From G963677445 sp963678275 (lineage in GTDB: Bacteria; Bacteroidota; Ignavibacteria; Ignavibacteriales; Melioribacteraceae), in assembly GCA_963678275.1 (NCBI GenBank), contig OY782765.1, positions 2,480,001 through 2,544,000 of the forward strand: 64,000 nt of DNA, written 5' to 3'. Shown one piece after another: positions 26,201 to 35,125 of this stretch; within the stretch, counting starts at the first letter, position 1; each line of letters opens with the position of its first letter. Made by a program: the position numbers and the translations under genes. The notes below the pieces were generated by a model. It did no database searches. It was not told the origin of the DNA and saw nothing but the letters and a program-made list of their open reading frames with translations.

Positions 26201-27406
26201 ATGCTAAGAAATAATTTTCATCCGGCGATGGAAAACATCAAACTTTCGCCGATTGTCTCCATCAGCGAGGAGGTAAGGAGCAAAGAAAATCTGTTCAAAA
26301 ATGCCACAGGTAAAGACTTCATTAAATTTCAGAGAGGTGAGATCGATTTTGCCACCCCGGCTTATATTGTTGACGCCGCGAAAAATGCGATGGATGAAGG
26401 GAAAACAAAATATCCCAAATCGGGTGGAGAACAGGTATTTAAGGAAGCGATTCTTAGAAAACTTGAGCGCTTCAATAAAGCCGAAGGGCTGACCACCGAT
26501 AACATCATTGTAACCTATGGCGGACAGGAAGCTCTGGAGCTGGTATTCAAACTTTTTCACGGTGAGAAAACGGGGGGATTCGCGCCGGTATGGAGCTGCA
26601 TTATTGAGAACATGGTTCCTTACGCCGAGACCAATTTTATCCAGGCGCCCCTGGGAAAAGATTTCAGCGTGGATTTCGATAAAGTTGAAGAGGTGATAAA
26701 AGAGGTTTCATTATTTTACCTTAACACCCCCCAGAATCCCACTGGAAAACTATTCACAAAAGAGGAAGTTGTGAAGATCGCGGAGTTATGCGCGAAATAT
26801 GACACATTCCTCCTTTCAGATGAAGCCTACGAAAGAATAACCTATGATGGCAAAAGCCATTTCAGTCCTGTTTCCCTGATGTTGGAAAATACTATCAGCG
26901 CATTTACCCTCTCAAAAACTTACTCGATGACCGGCTGGAGACTGGGTTACCTCGTCACACGAAATAAACATATCACCGAACTCGCCAAACTTACCGACTA
27001 TACACAAACTGCCGGTGTTACAACATTCCTCCAATACGCGGGCGCCGAAGCTCTGAACAACGTTGAAGAGGAAAAGAAAGCTGTAACGGCAATGCTTAAG
27101 GAATATTCCCTGCGAAGGGAAGCGCTCTACAACGGACTTAAAGAAATAGATGGCCTTGAAATCACCAAACCTGACGGCGCGCTTTACATGTTCCCCGATT
27201 TTTCAGCCTTCATTCCCGAATCTATAAAAGGCCGCCAAAGAGAAGTGTATGTTTATAATCAACTGATGGAAAATGGTGTGGCTGTCGTTTACGGCTCATG
27301 CTTCGGGGAATATTTCACCGGTAACCTGAGGTTCTCATTTTCAGGGGTTAATGTTGATCAGATCAACCGCGGAGTCGCCAGAATCAGGGAAACCCTGCAG
27401 AGATGA
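26201..27406 (+). CDS. Pyridoxal-phosphate aminotransferase, class I/II
   Basis: A 401-residue fold-type I aminotransferase of the aspartate-aminotransferase superfamily. Family blocks are FQRGEIDFATPAYIVDAAKN, VTYGGQEALELVFKLF, FYLNTPQNPTGKLF, LLSDEAYERITYDG, and the PLP-lysine segment TLSKTYSMTGWRLGY with Lys after SKT in the usual SxS/TK position. RFSFSGVN provides the C-terminal Arg region that binds the substrate carboxylate. The ATG at 26201 (after GCGAGGTAAAT) is chosen over a frame extending to 26057 because conserved sequence begins here. The amino donor/acceptor is not predictable; aspartate, alanine or aromatic 2-oxo acids are all possible. It stands alone at the edge of the accessory island. 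Confidence 0.85.
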   Translation: MLRNNFHPAMENIKLSPIVSISEEVRSKENLFKNATGKDFIKFQRGEIDFATPAYIVDAAKNAMDEGKTKYPKSGGEQVFKEAILRKLERFNKAEGLTTDNIIVTYGGQEALELVFKLFHGEKTGGFAPVWSCIIENMVPYAETNFIQAPLGKDFSVDFDKVEEVIKEVSLFYLNTPQNPTGKLFTKEEVVKIAELCAKYDTFLLSDEAYERITYDGKSHFSPVSLMLENTISAFTLSKTYSMTGWRLGYLVTRNKHITELAKLTDYTQTAGVTTFLQYAGAEALNNVEEEKKAVTAMLKEYSLRREALYNGLKEIDGLEITKPDGALYMFPDFSAFIPESIKGRQREVYVYNQLMENGVAVVYGSCFGEYFTGNLRFSFSGVNVDQINRGVARIRETLQR

Positions 27407-27895
27407 AGGTGGATTGAGGAATGAGGAATGAGGAATTAAGTAACTTAATAATAATATTCTTTTTTTGGCAGAATATTAATAACAGTACGAATTATTCTGA
27501 TTCATTCTCCTCATTGTTTTTATCTTCTAAAGTGACATCAAAAAAATGAGTATAAAAAAATCAAATGAACGGAGCGTTAAAAAAGGAAAGCTGTTTGAGG
27601 CACATGTCTTTTTATGTACCGAGTTCTTTCATTTTAGCGGAGAGAATTGATTTTTAGCTCATTTTTTTGCAGTCTTGACTTTTTTTGTCTGCTCACCGCA
27701 GAAGAGTTACTTTTTGTGTCAAGACAAAAAGTAAGGGCATATATTTTTTATAACATATATTTGGTAAGATTGATAACAATTCTTTTTGGTTCTGGCTTTG
27801 TCAGCTTAGGAATTAAGAATTGTTTTTACAATTAAAAGATGATTTCGATTTGAATTTGGAATTATTAAAAGTCATTAAAGTATTTATTTGATAAT
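27407..27895. other. AT-rich intergenic region, nothing firm seen
   Basis: Short open frames here lack ribosome sites and family similarity. A few tandem GAATGAGG steps follow the aminotransferase stop at about 27415-27435. Confidence 0.5.
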
Positions 27896-27988
27896 CCCTT
27901 AATCACAACATATATGTAGTACTGCCTGGAGGCTGCATTACAAGGGACTCCGAATCCCTGCCGGTTTTTCCGGCGGGGATTTTTTATA
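27896..27988 (+). ncRNA. Candidate structured small RNA with intrinsic terminator
   Basis: CCCTT (27896) can pair with AAGGG (27942). Between them GTAGTACTGCCT / AGGCTGCATTAC folds to a hairpin with two mismatches. Directly after comes a 12-bp terminator stem AATCCCTGCCGG / CCGGCGGGGATT with loop TTTTT and a U-run. No open reading frame fits, and the next feature is a tRNA 150 bp away. The arrangement closed stem, hairpin, terminator looks like an independent transcript, but I do not recognise a known RNA family. Strand is assigned from the U-run. Confidence 0.45.
27953..27988 (+). terminator. Strong intrinsic terminator
   Basis: Stem AATCCCTGCCGG with CCGGCGGGGATT (one G-T pair), five-base loop, followed by TTTTTTAT. 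Confidence 0.8.
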
Positions 27989-28135
27989 CCTTTATAACCT
28001 GTCATTCTTTATCGGTAACGAACGTCAAACACATTATTCTTTTCAATTAATCAACTCTTTTATATATTTACAGACTTGAATTGCCATTTTATTGTAACGC
28101 ACTATCAAGTTACTAAAAATTTTCGGGCAAATTTC

Positions 28136-28224
28136 GGAAGGGTGCCGGAGTGGTTGAACGGGGCGGTCTCGAAAACCGTTGATCTCCTTTCGGGGATCCG
28201 AGGGTTCGAATCCCTCCCCTTCCG
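28136..28224 (+). tRNA. tRNA-Ser (anticodon CGA)
   Basis: An 89-nt class II tRNA. Acceptor stem GGAAGGG pairs with CCCTTCC, discriminator base G. The D arm includes GGAGTGGTTGAACGG; the anticodon stem CGGT/ACCG holds loop CTCGAAA, hence anticodon CGA reading UCG. The long variable arm (GATCTCCTTTCGGGGATC) is typical of serine. The T arm is GAGGGTTCGAATCCCTC. CCA is not encoded. It is isolated, with no other tRNA in this window. Confidence 0.95.
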
Positions 28225-28654
28225 CGATAATGCATAAAATACAATATACAATTTCGGTGGGTGAACAAACCGACGGTTATCTCCTGTAATTATATAATTC
28301 CAATCAGAACAAATCTACAGATAAATTAAAAACAATTGCCTCATTATGCCAAATCGAATTCAAGGATGAGATTTTTTTTAGGCTGGATTATATTTAATGA
28401 TAGAGACGCGCGGCAGTGCGTCTCTGCAATCCGGAAACAAAAATATAAATGGGATCAACGATAACAATTCATTCGCCCTAAAATTATAATCATTTTCATC
28501 GTTATTCCCGGGATTTTATATATAGGCATATTCGAGAACTTCCAAATACAAAAAAAAATCTGCCATCCGAAAATTCCTTCCATTTTTTTTCTTGCGTAAC
28601 TTTAGAAAATCAATTATCTTTCATTGAATGAATTTTCAATCAATTGCAGTTATT
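28225..28654. other. Intergenic region with one palindrome
   Basis: No gene. A palindrome AGAGACGC / GCGTCTCT at 28402-28425 is the only clear structure; similar palindromes are frequent dispersed elements in several bacterial phyla. Confidence 0.55.
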
Positions 28655-29266
28655 ATGGCACGAAGCGAAAAATTAAATCAGAAGATGAAAGATGAGAGAC
28701 GTGAAGAGATACTTCAGAATGCTCTCGCGGTTTTTGCCTCGAAGGGGCTGGCCGGCGCGAAGATAACTGATATAAGCGCGCTCTCAGGATTCTCACAGGG
28801 GCTTATATATCATTATTATAAATCGAAGGAGGAAATATTCACCGAACTCATATCCACATCCTTCGATAAACTTAATAAAGCAGCGAAAATCCTCGAGAAG
28901 ATGCCTCTGCCCCCGGCTGCAAAAATTTCAATGGCGCTAAAAAAGCTTATCAGCGACATGGAAGATGATGATAACCGGTCAAAACTGCATCTTTTAATCG
29001 CCCAGGCAAGCCTCTCGGAATCAATTCCCGCAGAGACTAAAAAGGTTATAAAAGAAAAAAACAGGTTCCCCTATGAGGTTATTGCCCGAATTATCTCACT
29101 GGGACAAATCGAAGGAACCATCAGGGATGGCGATCCCGATCAGTTGGCCACCTTATTCTGGACATCCTTGATAGGACTCGCGATAAACCGATCGGTGCAT
29201 CCGGATCATTACAAAAAAACCGATACAGATATTCTGTTGAGAATGTTTATCAAGGAGCAGGATTAA
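28655..29266 (+). CDS. TetR/AcrR family transcriptional regulator
   Basis: 203 residues with the TetR helix-turn-helix at the N-terminus: REEILQNALAVFASKGLAGA, then KITDISALSGFSQGLIYHYY and KSKEEIFTELI. The variable C-terminal half binds a ligand and mediates dimerisation. The ATG at 28655 (MARSEKLNQK) begins the usual short TetR leader. A longer frame to 28628 is possible. No divergent gene is adjacent; the next plus-strand gene is an esterase 420 bp downstream, separated by repeats, so its target is not evident. Confidence 0.85.
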   Translation: MARSEKLNQKMKDERREEILQNALAVFASKGLAGAKITDISALSGFSQGLIYHYYKSKEEIFTELISTSFDKLNKAAKILEKMPLPPAAKISMALKKLISDMEDDDNRSKLHLLIAQASLSESIPAETKKVIKEKNRFPYEVIARIISLGQIEGTIRDGDPDQLATLFWTSLIGLAINRSVHPDHYKKTDTDILLRMFIKEQD

Positions 29267-29688
29267 TTCTCACGGAGTGAAATTCTAAGCAAAACGGTAA
29301 AGTTTCAATGAACAAATAATAATGAACAATTGCAAAGGAAGTTGATAAATATTCCATGAGCTCAACTGTTTTCAAAATATTCAGCCAAAGGAGAATTAAT
29401 TTATAATTCCTCATTTTCATTTGGTTCTGGCTCAGTCGGATTATGATTACTCCGTTAGCAGTTAAATTCTACGCAAAATGGCAAGTTTTTTTTGATGTTT
29501 CGAGAATTACCACAAACTCACCCTAAATCCCTCTCTTGGGAAGAGAGGGACTTTAAGACACCCCCTCTTTTTTTAAGAGAGGGGGCCGGGGGGTGAGTTT
29601 TTAGTACATGATATGAGGCATTTAAATTGCTTGACTCTGGCTTTGCCAGTTTACGATTAAGATTATGATTAAATAAAAGGAAAACAAA
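29267..29688. repeat. Intergenic repeat region, reverse-orientation copies
   Basis: It contains reverse-complement copies of the TTTTGCCATTTTGCG element (29280-29307 partial, 29440-29490 good). A composite hairpin at 29516-29605 has outer CTCACCC / GGGTGAG and inner CCCTCTC/GAGAGGG and CCCCCTCT/AGAGGGGG stems. A CTGGCTTTGCCAG palindrome lies at 29636-29652 beside CGATTAAGATTATGATTA. No gene. Confidence 0.7.
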
Positions 29689-30615
29689 ATGGGAAGCTTT
29701 AAAAGTAAGTTATTTATATTCTTTCTGGAAAACCGAAATCTTTTCCGGTTTAAATTAGGACGGCGGCCTGAGGTTACATGGGATACCTCAATTCCAGAAT
29801 TAAGGGAGAAGACCGAAAAATCAGCTAAGATGTTCGGCAAAATACCAGAGGATATCAAAATCACACCACTTGATATCGATGGAATGTATGCCGAGTGGCT
29901 TAGTTTTCCCGAAGTAAAAGAGGATTCAGTTATCCTCTACTTCCATGGAGGAGGATACTGTATCGGGTCGCCTCCCTCTCACAGGACTCATATATCGAAA
30001 TTTGTTAAAGGGACAGGAATTAAAGCCCTTTCATTCGATTACCGTCTGGCGCCCGAGTATCAGTTCCCCGCCGCATTGGATGACGCGCTTAATGCCTATA
30101 ATTATCTGCTTGAGGCAGGGTATTCGCCTGCCAAAATTGGATTTATCGGCGATTCCGCGGGAGGAGGCCTGGCGCTGGCAACTCTGCTCGCATTAAAAGT
30201 AAAAAACATCGGGTTACCTGCTGCTGCTGCGGTAATGTCTCCCTGGACCGACCTAAAATGCACCGGTGAATCTCTTATCAGGAATGCCAGAGTGGATACT
30301 ATCAGCTGGAAGGAATCCTGGACTGTATTCAGTAGATATTATTGCGGTGAACAGGACCCTGGAAATCCTTTAATTTCACCACTTTATGGTGATCTAACCG
30401 GACTCCCGCCTCTGCAGATACATGTCGGTTCTTATGAAACCCTGTTAGATGATTCGAAGAGATTTTATGAGAAAGCACGGGCAGCCGGAACAAAAGCGGA
30501 AATTATAATTGGACAGGGGCTTTTCCACTGTTATCCCGTATGCTCACCAATGTTCCCCGAAGCAAAAGAAGCCATGGACAAAATAAACAATTTTATAACA
30601 TATCACCTAAAATAA
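29689..30615 (+). CDS. Alpha/beta-hydrolase esterase, hormone-sensitive-lipase type (family IV)
   Basis: 308 residues. The HSL-family oxyanion motif appears as YFHGGGYCIGSP, followed by FDYRLAPEYQFPAALDDAL. The nucleophile elbow is IGDSAGGGLAL (Ser). The catalytic Asp is likely in GSYETLLDDS, and the His in GLFHCYPV. Such enzymes hydrolyse short- to medium-chain carboxyl esters in the cytoplasm. Length and motif order fit family IV. The gene appears monocistronic; the preceding TetR regulator may or may not control it. Confidence 0.88.
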   Translation: MGSFKSKLFIFFLENRNLFRFKLGRRPEVTWDTSIPELREKTEKSAKMFGKIPEDIKITPLDIDGMYAEWLSFPEVKEDSVILYFHGGGYCIGSPPSHRTHISKFVKGTGIKALSFDYRLAPEYQFPAALDDALNAYNYLLEAGYSPAKIGFIGDSAGGGLALATLLALKVKNIGLPAAAAVMSPWTDLKCTGESLIRNARVDTISWKESWTVFSRYYCGEQDPGNPLISPLYGDLTGLPPLQIHVGSYETLLDDSKRFYEKARAAGTKAEIIIGQGLFHCYPVCSPMFPEAKEAMDKINNFITYHLK

Positions 30616-30867
30616 TTCTCGATATTTTATTTAAAATTTGTTAAATTATTCTGTCTGGTAAATTTAAAAACCAGGCGGGAGAATTGTGACATAAATCATG
30701 TTTTTAATCTGTCTTGGCCTATTTTTGAATATTCGGTAAGAATTTTCAGAGCCAATCTTGATTATGAACATTTTTGTTCGTACATTAACCTGAGTAGAAT
30801 CGGATAATCTATCTCTAATTGTTTTGTATAGGACAAGTATTTTAAATAATAATAGAATGGTGAGGAT

Positions 30868-33800
30868 ATGAAGACAATTTCTAAATTTGTTTTTGTGTAT
30901 TTGCTCGTGTCTGTATCTTTTTTATGGGCACAGGACCCGGTGACACCCCTTGACGGCGCAACCAATGTATGGCAGACTACTGCGTCAGTAACCTGGACAG
31001 ACTTTGATGAAGGGGGCTTCGGAGATGGACCTTACGATGTGGAATTTTCAGACGCATCAGATTTCTCCAATATCCTGGCATCAGCCAGCGGAACGGCAGC
31101 GACCACTCTCAATCTTCCCGCTCTCAATTTTAACGATACCTATTACTGGAGAGTCAGAGATACTGACACTGACGGCAGCGGAGCCGACGGTACATGGCAG
31201 AAACAGCCGGCAGGCTATTATTCTTTTACAACGGTTACTCAATTAACCGCGGGAATTTCCACTGCTCCGGTGAACGGGGCAATTTATTCGGTACTTACTC
31301 CGACACTTCAATGGTCAACGGCTACCGGCGGTATTGCGCCTTATACCAATACTGTAAGAATTTACAGTGACGCCGGTCTTACCAACCAGGTATATTCAGC
31401 ATCCGCCGGAGCAGGATTAAGTCTCGCGATTCCCGGTGGAACATTACAGAATAATGTCACATATTACTGGAAAGTTGATGTTGCCGATAATTCCTCACAA
31501 ACCGTATCAACCGTCGCGACAAGTTTTACTACAATTCTCACCACACCGGTTCTTACAGGTCCCGCGGATGAAAGTGTAGCGACCTCAGAATTACCAACAT
31601 TTACATATACAGCCGATCAGGATTACAGCGCGGTATCTTTCCACCTTCTTCTAAACACTACCTCAGGCGTTACATATCCCGCAGACGTTAACAACACCGC
31701 TATTGGTGTTTTGGAAGTTCAGCCAGCCTCAGCTCTGGCCAGCGGAACAAAATATTACTGGAAAATACTCGCGAGAGTAAACGCGGGCGCTAACGCGGGT
31801 GAAACTAAATATTCAGCGGATGAGTGGACATTTTATACTCCGGTTGTTCCTGAAGAGCCTGTCAATGGCTTGACCGGGGTTACCGTGGAACCAACTTTTG
31901 AATGGCAGGACGCGAGCTTTGAAACAGAATATGAATTAAAAATATCAACCGAAGGTTCAGATCAGACAGCTTTCGATAACAACGTCATCTTAACTGAATC
32001 CGGTATTGCTGCCAACACAACAAGCATTTCATTTGATGAAACTCATGCAAGCGGCGTTTTCCCCCTTGATAATGATGAAACTTATTACTGGCAGATCATC
32101 GGTAAAGATGGAGCTATTGAAGTACCTTCTCCCATCTGGCATTTCTCAACTATTCCTGAAGTAACAGTAGATCTTAATTTCCCCGCGAATGGTGATAATA
32201 TCCATACAACTAATACACAGTTTGGATGGTCGATCAACCAGGCCCAGGGTTCATTACAGTTCGAAGTTCAGGTGAAAGAAAGCAACACGATGCCTGACGC
32301 GGATGACTGGACAAACTCAGAATTCTCAACTACAACAACAAATACATGGCATGCATTTGATCTGCTTCTCAATAAAAAATATTACTGGAGAGTAAACGTA
32401 CTTAACGCTGACGATGAAATTGTTTATCGCCAGGCCGCGGTTTGGTTCAGCACTATCGGCGGCGCCCAGGTGCCAACTCCGAGCTGGCCTGTTGGCGGTG
32501 AAACAATGTATACTACTTCTCCTTATTTATACTGGTACCTTGAAACACAGACTACCGATCTGGATTATGACCTTCGTTACAGAGAACAAGGTGGCGGATG
32601 GACAGAAGAGCTTGATATTGACGCTCTTTTCTTTAACCTGACTAACCTTGATGAAGGAACCACATACGAATGGGAAGTTCGTTCAGTTTATATGCGCGGT
32701 ACGGCAGATGAAGATGTTTCAGGATGGTCGGCTACAGAATCATTTGTTACTTATAGTACGACAACTGTTTCACAGCCCTATCTTTCTTATCCCATTGATG
32801 ACGCAATTGTTTATTCGACATCACCATATCTCTACTGGTATCTTGAAGAAATCGCTACCGGTGTTGACTATACCGTATATTACCGGCAGGGAACTTCAGG
32901 CGCGTTTATCGCCGCGGCTCCAACCACACAGAATTTATCATACCAGTTAACAAACCTTACTGCAGGAGCTACTTACCAGTGGTATGTTGAAGCAACTGAC
33001 GGCAGCACGACACTTACTTCAACAACCGAGTCATTCTCTGTTACAGGCGGATCAGCAAACAGCTATGCGGTTGTAAACTGGCCTACAGGCAATCCTATCC
33101 CGACAGTATACACAAACGCTCCCACTTTAAGCTGGTATGTTGAAGGTGGAACACTCGGATTAACAAAATATACAGTTAAATGGAAAGCGGACAGCCCTCC
33201 GGCAAACTGGGCTACATATAACACATTAACCGCTGATGTTAATGATGTCAACCAGACAACTTATGAACTCTCAAACCTCGATTACGGAACAACCTACTAC
33301 TGGGCAGTAGCGGCATATGACGGCAGCTATTCGGCCTGGGCTGAAGGTGAATTCACAGTAGTCGGCGGAGCTTCAGGAGTGCCGATTCTTTCTAACCCGG
33401 ATGACGGAATGACAGTTTATGCCGATGATGTCACACTTAGCTGGTATGTAAACGGTTCGACTCTCGGAATTGATGAATATGAAATTATGTACAGCCGAAG
33501 TGATGTCTGGGCCGCGTCAGTTACAGCCACAACAACAAGCGCGACACAGTCTGTAACTATTGAAGATCTTATTCCAGGCGCTACATATTACTGGAAAGTT
33601 AACAGTAAATATACCAATGGCGGTGAATCAGGTTATTCGGCTCCATTCTCATTCTATATAAATACAGGCGCGAATGGTCCGGTACAGCCGATAGTTGGTG
33701 GTCCTAATAACGTAATGATATCCCAGGGTAATCCATTTATGACATGGGTTCTGCCAATGTTGCCTACCCAGGGAACCACCTATGAGCTTGAACTTGCGAC

Positions 33801-34278
33801 TGATGAAAACATGAGCAACGCCCAGGTATTCAGCAACATTTCAACTACCGGTTACATTGTTAGCAACCTGTCTTCAAGTCAGACTTACTTCTGGAGAGTT
33901 CGTTCAAAAACCGGTTCAGATTATTCATACTATAGCGGTTCAGGTAAATTCCAGACCAACCAGGCTCTTGGAACCGAAGATGAATCCAGCCTGATTCCTG
34001 AAAAGTTCACTGTTGAACAGAACTATCCAAACCCGTTCAACCCCAGCACGACCATTAAATTCTCAGTGCCGGAAGTCGCGGATGTAAGGATTAGCATTTA
34101 TGACATGCTCGGACGTGAAGTAAATGTTCTTATTGATCAGGAACTCCAGGCAGGCAGTTATGATGTTGTCTGGAACGGAACAGACAGATCAGGAAGCAAG
34201 GTCGCGACCGGGGCTTATATCTATAAAGTTAAAGCAGGCTCAAATGTTGCGGTTAAGAAAATGATACTTATGAAGTGA
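30868..34278 (+). CDS. Large secreted fibronectin-III-like repeat protein with T9SS sorting domain
   Basis: 1136 residues. A signal peptide (VFVYLLVSVSFLWAQ) is followed by about ten Ig/fibronectin-III-like modules of 85-100 residues. Most carry a 'P-W-x-x-x-x-Y' opening and a conserved late strand such as TTYYWKV, TYEWEVRS or TYQWYVEA. Two to four central modules share PYLYWYLE or LSWYV openings, suggesting internal duplication. The last ~90 residues form a type IX secretion C-terminal domain: EQNYPNPFNPSTTIKFSVPE, then VRISIYDMLGREV and AGSYDVVWNG. It should be exported through T9SS and displayed or released outside the cell, probably as an adhesin or matrix-binding protein. It starts at the ATG preceded by GGTGAGGAT and ends at a strong terminator. 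Confidence 0.9.
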   Translation: MKTISKFVFVYLLVSVSFLWAQDPVTPLDGATNVWQTTASVTWTDFDEGGFGDGPYDVEFSDASDFSNILASASGTAATTLNLPALNFNDTYYWRVRDTDTDGSGADGTWQKQPAGYYSFTTVTQLTAGISTAPVNGAIYSVLTPTLQWSTATGGIAPYTNTVRIYSDAGLTNQVYSASAGAGLSLAIPGGTLQNNVTYYWKVDVADNSSQTVSTVATSFTTILTTPVLTGPADESVATSELPTFTYTADQDYSAVSFHLLLNTTSGVTYPADVNNTAIGVLEVQPASALASGTKYYWKILARVNAGANAGETKYSADEWTFYTPVVPEEPVNGLTGVTVEPTFEWQDASFETEYELKISTEGSDQTAFDNNVILTESGIAANTTSISFDETHASGVFPLDNDETYYWQIIGKDGAIEVPSPIWHFSTIPEVTVDLNFPANGDNIHTTNTQFGWSINQAQGSLQFEVQVKESNTMPDADDWTNSEFSTTTTNTWHAFDLLLNKKYYWRVNVLNADDEIVYRQAAVWFSTIGGAQVPTPSWPVGGETMYTTSPYLYWYLETQTTDLDYDLRYREQGGGWTEELDIDALFFNLTNLDEGTTYEWEVRSVYMRGTADEDVSGWSATESFVTYSTTTVSQPYLSYPIDDAIVYSTSPYLYWYLEEIATGVDYTVYYRQGTSGAFIAAAPTTQNLSYQLTNLTAGATYQWYVEATDGSTTLTSTTESFSVTGGSANSYAVVNWPTGNPIPTVYTNAPTLSWYVEGGTLGLTKYTVKWKADSPPANWATYNTLTADVNDVNQTTYELSNLDYGTTYYWAVAAYDGSYSAWAEGEFTVVGGASGVPILSNPDDGMTVYADDVTLSWYVNGSTLGIDEYEIMYSRSDVWAASVTATTTSATQSVTIEDLIPGATYYWKVNSKYTNGGESGYSAPFSFYINTGANGPVQPIVGGPNNVMISQGNPFMTWVLPMLPTQGTTYELELATDENMSNAQVFSNISTTGYIVSNLSSSQTYFWRVRSKTGSDYSYYSGSGKFQTNQALGTEDESSLIPEKFTVEQNYPNPFNPSTTIKFSVPEVADVRISIYDMLGREVNVLIDQELQAGSYDVVWNGTDRSGSKVATGAYIYKVKAGSNVAVKKMILMK

Positions 34279-34320
34279 TGCTTTCACCGACATAATAATT
34301 CAGATAAATAAATTTATCAC

Positions 34321-34358
34321 AAACCTCCGGGGTTTTGAAAACCCCGGAGGTTTTTTTT
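34321..34358 (+). terminator. Strong intrinsic terminator
   Basis: AAACCTCCGGGGTTTT pairs with AAAACCCCGGAGGTTT around GA(A), with a run of eight T after the stem, 42 bp beyond the stop of the T9SS cargo gene. Confidence 0.95.
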
Positions 34359-34467
34359 GCCCACCTGTTTTATAATATCATCACATTTCTTATTCATAAA
34401 ACGGCAGAGCCTGAAATGAAGTAACAAGTGGTTTCATAGGACAAATGAGGCTTCTGGTTTTCCCCCA

Positions 34468-34990
34468 GGCTCTTATCATCACACTAACGCCAACATGTTG
34501 AGGATAATCCAGGAAGCAAAATTTGTCAAAAAGCCCGCCAACAATATGTTGCCGATAGTCAGGCCGCGATTCCAAATAAACAGGCCGGCCGAAATCAAAA
34601 AAGGAATCACGTAAACGACTCCGAATGGAGTCGAATATGATTAGCCCCGGATGCAATCCGGTGGTTTGATGTAGCGGACATCTGTCTCGACGCTGAAGGC
34701 GTCGAATATTAACAACCCTTAGAAAATATTGTTTGTCAAAGAAAAATCAAATCTGCTAAATATTTCTATATTTAACCCCGTCAGGGTCGTGACGGCATGT
34801 TTTACTTTTTACCGATATGCTGTCCCTAACGGGACATAAAATAAAAATTGCTGTAAAAGATTGCCCCGTCAGGGGCAAAATATTGGTAGAAAAAAATGAG
34901 GAATTCGTACAAGTGTGCCATCAGGTGCACCATATAACACACCCTGAATTATCTTCGACGCCTTATGTGAGGAGATTAAATCACAAGATA
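34468..34990. repeat. Fourth long-repeat copy with hairpin ladder
   Basis: The head module (CTAACGCCAACATGTTGAGG, AATATGTTGCCGATA) matches those at 7193, 7670 and 8196. Its tail contains GACTCCGAATGGAGTC, CCGGATGCAATCCGG and GACGCTGAAGGCGTC in the same order as at 7.85 kb. GTCCCTAACGGGAC, GCCCCGTCAGGGGC and a GTGCCATCAGGTGCAC element follow. The last three reappear in inverted order at 48055-48235. Short frames across it are not genes. Confidence 0.85.
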
Positions 34991-35070
34991 TTTGTTGACT
35001 TGTGTCTTGTTGTATGAAATCATGACAAAAAAATTTTATGGGAGTCAGAAGTTCTGAAACTATACGGAAC

Positions 35071-35102
35071 AAAAAAAAGGCTGCCCGAAGGCAGCCTTTT
35101 TT
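35071..35102 (-). terminator. Terminator for the moxR operon (usable on both strands)
   Basis: AAGGCTGCC / GGCAGCCTT with loop CGAA, flanked by A8 on one side and T6 on the other, 24 bp beyond the moxR stop. Confidence 0.9.
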
Positions 35103-35125
35103 AATAACTTAAAAAAATGAAAATT

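Noticed and set aside
27647..27835. A 62-codon frame between the aminotransferase and tRNA-Ser
   Set aside because: AT-rich low-complexity translation, no ribosome site, no similarity recognised.
34817..35072. Short open frames on both strands after the T9SS gene
   Set aside because: They coincide with the hairpin ladder and the moxR terminator and resemble no family.
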